Part shown: in pieces, positions 35,103-42,763 of the stretch
Numbering within the stretch: the stretch's first letter is position 1
Layout: each line of letters opens with the position of its first letter
Assembly: GCF_017826695.1 (NCBI RefSeq)
Contig: NZ_JAFFZW010000007.1
Location: forward strand, 186,001-250,000
Direction: 5' to 3'
Length of the DNA stretch: 64,000 nt
DNA from: Pseudomonas alliivorans
Lineage (GTDB): Bacteria > Pseudomonadota > Gammaproteobacteria > Pseudomonadales > Pseudomonadaceae
Notes under the pieces: model-generated
Databases searched by the model: none
The model's input: only the letters and a program-made list of their open reading frames with translations
Told to the model about the DNA's origin: nothing
Made by a program: the position numbers and the translations under genes

Positions 35103-35861
35103 ATGAACCCAAAGACGACAATTTCTCGACACCTGGCATTAGAAACCCGCAGGCTTCTGTGCGCAATCGGCATGCTGTGCCTTTTCAGCGTGACAAACCT
35201 CTGTCGCGCAGAGAATTTCACACTGCCTGAACAGCTTATCGGCGTTACCCAAGGGTTTCTTGAGTTCACAGTAGAAGACTATTTGGCAACCAACCAGATT
35301 GAGGGTCGTCATGACATCCAGGTCAAGCAGCTCGACCCGCGTATGCGCATGAATGCTTGCGACAAGGATTTGACAGCCGCACTGGAAAGTCCTCGCCCTG
35401 TCGGCCGGGTCACCGTGCGGGTTCGCTGTGAAGGATCATCGCCCTGGACGGTGTTCGTGCCTGCCCAGGTGCAGCTGTTTCGCAACGTTGTGACCGTGAT
35501 GCGACCGCTCAAACGGGACGCCATCGTCACTGAAGATGATGTGGCGATGCGCGAGCGCGATGTCAGCAGTGTGGGGCTGGGTTTCCTGTCTTCGCTGGAT
35601 CAGGCAGTAGGCCAGAAAGTTGTCCGACCAATGGTCATCGATCAGGTGGTAACACCCGTGGCACTGGAGCAGCCACGCATGATTCACAAGGGCGATCAGG
35701 TGGTGATCATCGCTCGCAGCGGCTCGCTGGCGGTCCGCATGCCGGGCGAGGCGATGTCCGACGGCAGTTTCAACGAACAGATACGGGTGAAGAATCTCAA
35801 CTCAAGCCGGGTCATCAAGGCGAATGTGACCGGTCCCGGGCAGGTGGAAGTGGCCATGTGA
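35103..35861 (+). CDS. flgA: Flagellar P-ring assembly chaperone FlgA
   Basis: A 252-residue periplasmic protein that helps FlgI form the P ring. An N-terminal signal sequence (RLLCAIGMLCLFSVTNLCRA) is followed by the SAF/FlgA domains (VKQLDPRMRMNACDKDLTAAL, GRVTVRVRCEGSSPWTVFVPA, PLKRDAIVTEDDVAMRERD, GQKVVRPMVIDQVV). No ribosome site precedes the ATG, and the upstream sigma-54 promoter would start transcription at or next to it. The next in-frame ATG (35172) would shorten the signal peptide too far, so 35103 is kept. Confidence 0.9.
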   Translation: MNPKTTISRHLALETRRLLCAIGMLCLFSVTNLCRAENFTLPEQLIGVTQGFLEFTVEDYLATNQIEGRHDIQVKQLDPRMRMNACDKDLTAALESPRPVGRVTVRVRCEGSSPWTVFVPAQVQLFRNVVTVMRPLKRDAIVTEDDVAMRERDVSSVGLGFLSSLDQAVGQKVVRPMVIDQVVTPVALEQPRMIHKGDQVVIIARSGSLAVRMPGEAMSDGSFNEQIRVKNLNSSRVIKANVTGPGQVEVAM

Positions 35862-35957
35862 GCATATTGACGCTGGTATAGAGGACGCGTTTTTTCTAGA
35901 CTGCGGTAACTTTCCGACGGTGAAAGCTTCTATTGAGAAGCTTTATCACGACGAGCC

Positions 35958-35984
35958 TAAAGTTTTATCGGGGATGGCCGAAAA
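35958..35984 (+). promoter_or_regulatory. Sigma-28 (FliA) promoter of flgMN
   Basis: TAAA, a 15-base spacer, then GCCGAAAA: eleven of twelve positions match the FliA consensus TAAA-N15-GCCGATAA, with exact spacing. The predicted start is about 30 bases before flgM. This would put the anti-sigma factor under its own target sigma factor. Confidence 0.82.
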
Positions 35985-36020
35985 CAAGGCAAGCGTCCAA
36001 ACACCCAGAGGTTTTTTATC

Positions 36021-36329
36021 ATGGTCATAGATTTTAATAACCGTATCAACGGTGCGCAGCCAGCCACCCGCACCAGCCCCGCCAAGGAAATCAAGACCGA
36101 GGCGGCAACATCTGCCAGCAGTACTGCAGGCGTTAAAAGTACCGGGGAAACCGTTTCACTGAGCAGTGAGGCTCAACAGTTGCAGAAAATCACTGACAAG
36201 CTTGCCGATCTGCCGACCGTCAACAGCGCACGCGTTGCCGAACTCAAGCAGGCCATCGCTGACGGTACTTACACAGTGGACAGCAACCGCGTTGCCAGCA
36301 AGCTGCTCAATTTCGAAACCCAACGCTAG
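36021..36329 (+). CDS. flgM: Anti-sigma-28 factor FlgM
   Basis: A 102-residue protein that holds FliA inactive until it is exported through the finished hook-basal body. The N-terminal half is disordered and rich in Ala/Thr/Ser/Lys. The C-terminal FliA-binding helices are VSLSSEAQQLQKITDKLADL, RVAELKQAIADGTYTVDSNR and VASKLLNFE. AGAGG lies about ten bases before the ATG. Confidence 0.95.
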   Translation: MVIDFNNRINGAQPATRTSPAKEIKTEAATSASSTAGVKSTGETVSLSSEAQQLQKITDKLADLPTVNSARVAELKQAIADGTYTVDSNRVASKLLNFETQR

Positions 36330-36378
36330 CCCCAGGCTCGCGCTGGATATTCTGGACGCTTAAAAACCAGAGCATGCG

Positions 36379-36846
36379 ATGCAAGACACTACTTTGCTTC
36401 AGATGATCACCGACGACATGGTTCCGACAAGGCAGCTGCATGAGTTGCTGCAGGCGGAGTCACTGATCCTTCAGGGCCGCGACATGGGCGAGATGGAACA
36501 TGTACTGGCGCAGAAACAGGCGCTGGTCATTCTGCTCGAACAGCATGGCCGCCGTCGCAGTCAGGTGCTGACAGGACTCGGGCTACCCTCTAACAGGCAG
36601 GGGCTTGAGCAACTGGCCAGCCATTCGGACATCGGCGAGCAATTGCTTGCAGCCGCGGACGAGCTGAACGCGCTGATCGCTGAATGCCAGACGCTCAACG
36701 AGCGAAATGGCAGCCTTATTCAATTGCAACAGGTGAGCACGGCCCACCAGCTTCGCATTTTGAATGGAGGCGACACGCCGACCCTGTATGACAGTCGCGG
36801 TTCGACTGCTGGAAGAGCAAGACCACGCCCGCTCAGTCAGGCGTAA
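36379..36846 (+). CDS. flgN: FlgN-family flagellar export chaperone
   Basis: A 155-residue helical cytoplasmic chaperone for the junction proteins FlgK and FlgL. Family features are LLQMITDDMVPTRQLHELLQ, LAQKQALVILLEQHGRRRSQ and CQTLNERNGSLIQLQQ. The C-terminus is short, basic and probably disordered. It is 49 bases after flgM and part of the same message. Confidence 0.93.
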   Translation: MQDTTLLQMITDDMVPTRQLHELLQAESLILQGRDMGEMEHVLAQKQALVILLEQHGRRRSQVLTGLGLPSNRQGLEQLASHSDIGEQLLAAADELNALIAECQTLNERNGSLIQLQQVSTAHQLRILNGGDTPTLYDSRGSTAGRARPRPLSQA

Positions 36847-36928
36847 CTTCCTGTATAAAGGTTTCGTGCGTAGTGGCAGAATGCCCGATGTTGCGTTGCC
36901 GTAGTATTTTGCCTGGAGATGTAAGAAC

Positions 36929-37675
36929 GTGAATGGCTCAAGCGCGGATGATGCTCCGCAGCCCCCGAAGGTTTTGAATACACCTTTGGAAATCGCCGCT
37001 AACCTGCGGCTACTCCTTGAAAGTCATGATCCGCTGATCATTACTTTCCACGAGCGCGCCCAGCGCTTTCAGAGCTACGTTATCGAAGTCGACCGAGAGA
37101 CCAACGTCCTGGCGCTCGACGAAATGATCCCCCGCGATGGCGAACGATTCCTTACCAATGGCGAGTCCTTCCGGGTAGAAGGCTTTCACGATGGCGTACG
37201 TATCGCCTGGGAAAGCTCGGAACAGATGGACATCGTGGACCATGACGGCCAGCGCCTGTACCGCGGACCGCTGCCAGAGGAAGTCATCTACCACCAGCGT
37301 CGCAACGCTTTCCGAGCCGCGCTCAAGCTCGCGCAACTGGTGGACATCGAAATCGGCGGCGACAAACTCAAATCGCCACTCAAGGGCAAGCTGCTGGATA
37401 TTTCGGCGACCGGCTGCAAGCTGCGTTTCGAAGGCGACGTGTCCGAGCGCATGCAACTGGGCCAGGTGTACGAGCAATTCGTCGCCAGACTGCCCTTCGG
37501 TGCAATGACCGCCCCTGTAGAGCTGCGTTACCTGCATTTCGAAGAAAGGGTCCACACCACCTTTGCCGGCGTGCGCTTCCATAACATGAGCGGGCTGGTA
37601 CAACGCCAGGTCGAACGTTTCGTGTACCAGCTGCAACGTGAGGCCCGGCGCTTCGACAAGGACGACGACTTCTGA
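36929..37675 (+). CDS. ycgR: Cyclic-di-GMP-binding flagellar brake protein YcgR (FlgZ)
   Basis: A 248-residue protein with an N-terminal YcgR domain (residues 15-115) and a C-terminal PilZ domain. The c-di-GMP signature is intact: RRNAFR at 124-129 and DISATG at 157-162. In Pseudomonas this protein (also called FlgZ) acts on motor function and swarming when c-di-GMP is high. The start is GTG, with GGAGAT upstream. It follows flgN by 82 bases and closes the plus-strand flagellar unit. Confidence 0.93.
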   Translation: MNGSSADDAPQPPKVLNTPLEIAANLRLLLESHDPLIITFHERAQRFQSYVIEVDRETNVLALDEMIPRDGERFLTNGESFRVEGFHDGVRIAWESSEQMDIVDHDGQRLYRGPLPEEVIYHQRRNAFRAALKLAQLVDIEIGGDKLKSPLKGKLLDISATGCKLRFEGDVSERMQLGQVYEQFVARLPFGAMTAPVELRYLHFEERVHTTFAGVRFHNMSGLVQRQVERFVYQLQREARRFDKDDDF

Positions 37676-37691
37676 CAGACGTCGCCTGAGG

Positions 37692-37718
37692 TGATTGCGG
37701 TAACCGTTACCGCAATCA
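37692..37718. terminator. Palindromic hairpin between ycgR and the MFS gene
   Basis: An inverted repeat TGATTGCGGTAA / TTACCGCAATCA with a three-base loop, between two convergent genes. No T-run follows, so it is a probable but not classical terminator. Confidence 0.55.
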
Positions 37719-37776
37719 TGCAACACCCTTTTCTCGATTCCGCTTGTAAACCTTCTCCAGTCTCAACGACCACCGA

Positions 37777-39174
37777 TCAAGCCTTCCAGGTTTCCTCTTC
37801 GCGCTCCCGCTCGCCATCGGCCTGCACGGTCTCGGCAACCTGCCCTTCTGACGCTGGCGTATCTTCGTGAGCAGGCTCCGATTCAGGCTCAGGTTCAGGC
37901 TCGACAGTGGTTTGCATCTGTTCCTGCACGACCTGTTCGTCCACACGTGGGTCAAGTGCCACAACGAGCGGCGAACTGGACATGCTGTCCGGCATTGCCA
38001 CGTGGTGCAGCGGCGCATTTTCGACCTGGTGCAGGTGCGTAACGGCCTTGGGACGAATCAACAGCATCAGTATGGCGCCAGCGGCGCAGACGAACACATA
38101 CAGCATGTGCCCACCGAACATTTTCATAATCACGCCGGCCGCCAGCGGGCCGATGCTTGCACCGATACCGTAGGTCATCAGCAGCATGGCGGTCAGCGAG
38201 ACGCGCCGCTCGGCCTCCACATGGTCGTTGGCGAACGCTACGGCCAGCGGGTACAGACAGAACTGCATCAGCGAGGCCAGAAAACCCACGCCGAACAGCA
38301 CTTCCACGGGCACGCTGGGAAAGACGGCAAGTGGCAGTGACGCGACGAACAGCGCTGCCGCAAAGACCCGCATCAGTACCGAACGATCATAACGGTCGGA
38401 CAGCAGACCCAGCGGCCACTGCACCAGAAACCCCGCCAGAATGCAGCAGCCCATGAACAGCCCCACCTGCTCGGTCGTCAGTCCCTGCTCAGCTGCATAG
38501 ACCGGCGCGAGGCCGTAGAAGGAGCCGATGATCAGGCCTGCGCCCAGCACCGCTGTCAGCGACTGGGGCACCCGCTTCATGAAGAACAGCGGCTCGAGCG
38601 GCGCAGGGTGCAATGGCGCCGGGTGAATGGCGCGGGTCATGGCGACCGGTACCAGACACAATGCAAAACACAGGGCCACCAGCATCAGCAGTTCAGGGCC
38701 AAGCTGCGGATGAACCACCAGCACCAGTTGCCCCAGCACCAACCCCAGATAGGACGCGATCATGTAACCGCTGAATACCATGCCCCGCTGTTTGGCGGCC
38801 GCCTGCTCGTTCAGCCAGCTTTCGATGACCATGTATTGACACATCATCCCGAGGCCGACGATGACCCGTAGAATCAGCCAGGCAGGCAGCCAGGTGATCA
38901 GGCCATGCCCCAGCACTGCCGCACCGACGATCCCGGCACACGTCGCGTAGGCACGAATATGCCCGACCCGGCCAATCAGCCGGTGACCGATCTTGCCGCC
39001 CAGCACCAGACCGAAATAGTTTGCCGCCATCAAGGCGCCCACCCACAGGCTGTCCACCTGATCGGCAGCCAGGCGCAGGGCCAGATAGGTGCTCAGCAGA
39101 CCCGAGCCGATCAACATCATCAACGAGGCAAAATACAGCGCTCGAAAGGACTTCCAGATTTGGCGCATCGACAT
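37777..39174 (-). CDS. Major facilitator superfamily transporter
   Basis: A 465-residue inner-membrane transporter with twelve predicted membrane segments over residues 10-385 (for example LYFASLMMLIGSGLLSTYLAL, YMIASYLGLVLGQLVLVV, MLLMTYGIGASIGPLAAGVI). It resembles the YcaD/UMF1-type MFS proteins; the substrate is unknown. Unusual for the family is a cytoplasmic tail of about 80 residues, strongly acidic at the end (PEPEPESEPAHEDTPASE and a final Glu/Arg cluster). It is 47 bases after the glutamine-synthetase-like gene and may be co-transcribed with it. Confidence 0.85.
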   Translation of the reverse strand: MSMRQIWKSFRALYFASLMMLIGSGLLSTYLALRLAADQVDSLWVGALMAANYFGLVLGGKIGHRLIGRVGHIRAYATCAGIVGAAVLGHGLITWLPAWLILRVIVGLGMMCQYMVIESWLNEQAAAKQRGMVFSGYMIASYLGLVLGQLVLVVHPQLGPELLMLVALCFALCLVPVAMTRAIHPAPLHPAPLEPLFFMKRVPQSLTAVLGAGLIIGSFYGLAPVYAAEQGLTTEQVGLFMGCCILAGFLVQWPLGLLSDRYDRSVLMRVFAAALFVASLPLAVFPSVPVEVLFGVGFLASLMQFCLYPLAVAFANDHVEAERRVSLTAMLLMTYGIGASIGPLAAGVIMKMFGGHMLYVFVCAAGAILMLLIRPKAVTHLHQVENAPLHHVAMPDSMSSSPLVVALDPRVDEQVVQEQMQTTVEPEPEPESEPAHEDTPASEGQVAETVQADGEREREEETWKA

Positions 39175-39221
39175 TCCAAAATACGGAGTCGCCTTAACAG
39201 GCGAATCCGAAACAACGTTCT

Positions 39222-40565
39222 TTAAATCTGGGCAGCCAGTACGCGCCGTTCCCAGGGGGTAATTTCATCGAGAAAGCTGGTCAGCTCCATGGTCTTCGAC
39301 GCAATGTAGCCTTCGATGAATTCATGACCAAACAGTTCCTTGGCCAGATGACTGCATTTCAGACGCTCAAGAGCGGCCTGCAAGGTACACGGCAACGTCA
39401 ATTCTTCCGGCACCTGAATCTCGCCCTGCACGGCAGCGGTCGGCTCGATGCCCCGTTCGATCCCGTACAGCCCCGCCGCAAGGCTGGCAGCGATCACCAG
39501 ATAAGGATTGGCATCGGCACCCGGCAGACGATTCTCGACGCGCCTGGCCGACGGTGCACTGGCGGGAATTCGCAGACCGGCGGCGCGGTTGTCGTAGGAC
39601 CAGCAGGCGTTGTTGGGCGACGCGAACGGATGGAACAGGCGCTGATAGGAGTTCACGTTCGGCGCGAACAAGGCCGTGAAGTCTGCCATGCAGGCTTGCA
39701 GTCCACCGATGAAATGCCGGAACGTAGGCGTCGACTGCCCGTCCTCGGCGCTGAATACATTGCGGCCGGACACCGCATCCACCACGCTCTGATGCAGGTG
39801 CATCGAACTGCCGGGCGTGTTCGCCAACGGTTTGGCCATGCAGACCACAATCACGCCATGTTTGAGCGCTACCTCCTTGAGCAGGTGTTTGAACAGAAAA
39901 GTCTGGTCGGCCAGCAGCAAGGGATCGCCGTGCAGCAGGTTGATTTCGAACTGACTGACGCCCATCTCGTGCATGAACGTATCGCGTGGCAGACCCAGCG
40001 CCGCCATGCAGGCGTACACCTCTGTGAAGAATGGCCGCAGCCCGTTGTTTGAACTGATGCTGAACGCCGAGTGCCCCAGCTCGCGTCGACCGTCCAGTCC
40101 TACAGGCGGCACGAACGCCTGAAGCGGATCCGGGTTGGGGGCAAACACAAAGAACTCCAGTTCAGTGGCCACCACCGGAGTCAGGCCGTATTCGGCGTAG
40201 CGGGTGAGTACCGACTTGAGCTGCCCACGAGTCGAAAGCGTGCAACTGGCCCCGGTCAATTCATCGGCGTCGCAAATGGCCAGCGCACGCGGTTGATCGC
40301 TCCACGGCACACGGTGCAATTGCGCAGGGTCGGGGACCAGCGCCAGGTCACCGTCATCACCGCCATAGAAACGCGCCGGCGGGTAACCGCCCATGATGCA
40401 TTGCAACAGCACACCCCGCGCCATCTGCAACCGCCGCCCTTCACTAAACCCTTCGGCGGTCATGACCTTGCCACGCGGCACGCCATTGAGATCCGGCGTC
40501 ACACATTCCACTTCATCAATGCCCGTCAGTTGCGGTGCAACCGAACGGCCGTCATTGCGGTTCAT
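39222..40565 (-). CDS. Glutamine synthetase family protein (gamma-glutamylpolyamine synthetase type)
   Basis: A 447-residue protein of the glutamine synthetase fold. Active-site segments are visible: ATELEFFVF, LHGDPLLLADQTFLFKH, TPGSSMHLHQSV, SYDNRAAGLRIP and ENRLPGADANPYLVIAASLAAG. Proteins of this size with PGADANPYL usually join glutamate to amines (PuuA/PauA family) in polyamine breakdown and do not act as the housekeeping GlnA. The substrate cannot be read from the sequence. It is divergent from the viosamine operon with a 280-base interval. Confidence 0.85.
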   Translation of the reverse strand: MNRNDGRSVAPQLTGIDEVECVTPDLNGVPRGKVMTAEGFSEGRRLQMARGVLLQCIMGGYPPARFYGGDDGDLALVPDPAQLHRVPWSDQPRALAICDADELTGASCTLSTRGQLKSVLTRYAEYGLTPVVATELEFFVFAPNPDPLQAFVPPVGLDGRRELGHSAFSISSNNGLRPFFTEVYACMAALGLPRDTFMHEMGVSQFEINLLHGDPLLLADQTFLFKHLLKEVALKHGVIVVCMAKPLANTPGSSMHLHQSVVDAVSGRNVFSAEDGQSTPTFRHFIGGLQACMADFTALFAPNVNSYQRLFHPFASPNNACWSYDNRAAGLRIPASAPSARRVENRLPGADANPYLVIAASLAAGLYGIERGIEPTAAVQGEIQVPEELTLPCTLQAALERLKCSHLAKELFGHEFIEGYIASKTMELTSFLDEITPWERRVLAAQI

Positions 40566-40706
40566 TGCTCAATCCTTGTGAATGTCGAGGCCGTCCTGCG
40601 GCAGTGCTTACAAAATACGCAACGGGCGTTCGGGATATCAAGGGCTGAAACATATCGCCAAACCGCTCACAAGCCGCACACCTTCAAACAGTACAAACCG
40701 CACTCT

Positions 40707-40722
40707 TGGCTGGTTTTTTGCT
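40707..40722 (+). promoter_or_regulatory. Candidate sigma-54 promoter of the viosamine operon
   Basis: The plus strand reads TGGCTGGTTTTTTGCT: TGGC, the G before the spacer and TTGCT match the sigma-54 consensus with exact spacing; only the AC of the -24 box differs. The predicted start near 40733 leaves a leader of about 113 bases. It would put the sugar pathway under the same polymerase form as the flagellar operons. Confidence 0.45.
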
Positions 40723-40750
40723 TTTGACCAAGACAAAACAGTTTGGCTGC

Positions 40751-40800
40751 CATTTTTATGTCGATCACCTGTGCGTGCTGCACGATGCGCCATAAAAATG
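40751..40800. repeat. Inverted repeat upstream of vioA
   Basis: A perfect ten-base inverted repeat, CATTTTTATG and CATAAAAATG, separated by exactly 30 bases that contain a small GTGC-T-GCAC palindrome. It lies 46-95 bases before the vioA ATG. It could be an operator pair or a leader-RNA stem. Confidence 0.6.
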
Positions 40801-40845
40801 AACTGTCGAACGGCAATCTTCTGCGACACGTGTTGAGAGCTTTCC

Positions 40846-41964
40846 ATGAGCGCACCGATTCCCGTCACACGCCCCCTGCTTCCGCCCCTTGAGGAATTCA
40901 TTCCCTACCTCGAGCAGATCTGGGACAGCCACCAGCTCACCAACGGCGGCCCGTTTCACCAGCAGCTCGAGAAAGAGCTGGCAAGCTATCTGGGCGTTCA
41001 GCACCTGTCGCTGTTTTCCAACGGCACCCTGGCCTTGATGACCGCAATCCAGGCGCTGCGGATCAAGGGCGAAGTCATCACCACGCCCTACTCATTCGTC
41101 GCAACCGCGCACTCGTTGCTGTGGAACAGCCTGACGCCGGTGTTCGTCGATATCCAGCCCGGCACCTACAATCTGGACCCGGACCGCATCGAAGAAGCCA
41201 TCACCCCGGCAACCACCGCCATCATGCCGGTGCATTGCTATGGCATTCCGTGTGACGTCGACCGCATCCAGCAGATTGCCGACCGCTATGGCCTGAAAGT
41301 CATCTACGATGCCGCCCATGCCTTCGGCGTGCAGCACCGTGGCGAAAGCCTGCTCAGGCACGGCGATCTCTCGATCCTGAGCTTCCACGCTACCAAGGTC
41401 TTCAACACCTTCGAAGGCGGCGCCATCGTCAGCCCGGATCTGAAGACCAAACAACGTATCGACTACCTGAAAAACTTCGGTTTTGCCGACGAAGTCACCG
41501 TGGTCGCGCCAGGCATCAACGGCAAGATGAGCGAGATCAACGCAGCGTTCGGCCTGCTTCAGCTCAAGCACATCGATCAGGCACTGATCAGGCGTCAGCG
41601 TATCGACGAGCTTTATCGTGCTGCGCTGGCGGCGATCCCCGGTATCGACATCGTCTGGCAGAGTGCCGAAAAACATAACTACTCGTATTTCCCGGTACTG
41701 ATACGCGAAACGTTCGCCGTGTCGCGAGACGCGCTCTATCAACGCATGCGTGATCAGAACATTCTGGCCCGCCGCTATTTCTATCCGTTGATTTCGACGT
41801 TCCCCATGTACCGGGGTCTGGATTCGGCCAAGCCGGAGCGCTTGCCGATTGCCACTGGCCTGTCGAATCAGATCCTGTGCCTGCCTATCTACGACAGCCT
41901 GACCGATGAGGCTTTCGACAGCATCATCAATGTCATTGTCACTGCCAGTAACGAGAACCGCTAA
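40846..41964 (+). CDS. vioA: dTDP-4-oxo-6-deoxyglucose aminotransferase (viosamine synthesis)
   Basis: A 372-residue PLP enzyme of the DegT/DnrJ/EryC1 family. The PLP lysine is K184 (LSFHATKVFNTFEGG); D155 and H158 (IYDAAHAFG) stack against the cofactor, and TTPYSFVATAH is the phosphate-binding region. It should aminate dTDP-4-keto-6-deoxyglucose at C4 to give dTDP-viosamine, as VioA does in P. syringae pv. tabaci, where it is needed for full flagellin glycan, motility and virulence. WecE-type enzymes give the galacto epimer and are related; context favours viosamine. First gene of the operon; its stop overlaps the next start (TAATG). Confidence 0.85.
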   Translation: MSAPIPVTRPLLPPLEEFIPYLEQIWDSHQLTNGGPFHQQLEKELASYLGVQHLSLFSNGTLALMTAIQALRIKGEVITTPYSFVATAHSLLWNSLTPVFVDIQPGTYNLDPDRIEEAITPATTAIMPVHCYGIPCDVDRIQQIADRYGLKVIYDAAHAFGVQHRGESLLRHGDLSILSFHATKVFNTFEGGAIVSPDLKTKQRIDYLKNFGFADEVTVVAPGINGKMSEINAAFGLLQLKHIDQALIRRQRIDELYRAALAAIPGIDIVWQSAEKHNYSYFPVLIRETFAVSRDALYQRMRDQNILARRYFYPLISTFPMYRGLDSAKPERLPIATGLSNQILCLPIYDSLTDEAFDSIINVIVTASNENR

Positions 41965-42689
41965 TGCGTACGTGTCCGGTCTGCTCCTGCCGATTTCCGA
42001 ATTTCTACCCGATGGACAGAGGTCATCTGGAAATCTTTCACCGCCTGAACGTGTTCTACAGCGTGGACGATTTCGAAACCCTGAACGTCGGCCAATACAG
42101 TTGCCCCGAATGCCACGCGTCAGACCGCGACCGGCTTTATGCGTTGTTCGCCATGCACCTGCTGAACAATCCGCCGGGACAACCCCTGCGCATTCTCGAT
42201 ATCGCGCCAGCCGTTGTACTGTCGAAATTCCTGCGCAGCCTGCCCAACGCCCGCTACCGCTCCGCCGATCTGTTTTCGCCGCTGGCTGATGACGTCGTCG
42301 ACATCATGGACATGCACATGTACGCCGATGAGTCCTTTGACTTCATCGTCTGTTCGCATGTGCTGGAGCATGTGCCCGATGACCGCAAGGCCATGTCCGA
42401 GCTGCATCGGGTTCTGGCCAGGGGTGGCTCTGCGATCCTGATGGTGCCGATTCTGCTGACCGCAAGCGACACCGAAGAAGACCCCGACGAGTCCAGCGTC
42501 GATGAGCGCTGGGCGCGCTTCGGTCAGGATGATCACGTGCGGATGTATGCCAGGCATGACTTCGTGTCTCGTCTGGAGGCGTCCGGCTTCACGGTTGATG
42601 CCCTGGATTCGAACGCGTTCGGCGAGGGCATATTCCGGCAGCATGGCATTACCGACCAGTCGGTTCTGTACGTCGGCCGCAAGGTCTGA
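41964..42689 (+). CDS. SAM-dependent methyltransferase with zinc-binding N-terminus
   Basis: A 241-residue class I methyltransferase. Cysteines C4, C7, C9, C47 and C50 (CPVCSC, CPEC) suggest a small zinc site. The SAM site is LRILDIAPAVV (about 76-86), followed by FDFIVCSHVLEHVPDDRKAM and LARGGSAILMVP. Its start overlaps the vioA stop by one base, so it is co-translated. The known P. syringae viosamine residue carries a 2-O-methyl group, which makes this the natural candidate for that step; the assignment is inferred from context. Confidence 0.82.
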   Translation: MRTCPVCSCRFPNFYPMDRGHLEIFHRLNVFYSVDDFETLNVGQYSCPECHASDRDRLYALFAMHLLNNPPGQPLRILDIAPAVVLSKFLRSLPNARYRSADLFSPLADDVVDIMDMHMYADESFDFIVCSHVLEHVPDDRKAMSELHRVLARGGSAILMVPILLTASDTEEDPDESSVDERWARFGQDDHVRMYARHDFVSRLEASGFTVDALDSNAFGEGIFRQHGITDQSVLYVGRKV

Positions 42690-42763
42690 CAACAGCAGAC
42701 GATCATGAATGCCGACCGGCTTGTCCGGTGGGCTCTCAACACTTCTTCACATGTGGTATTGCG

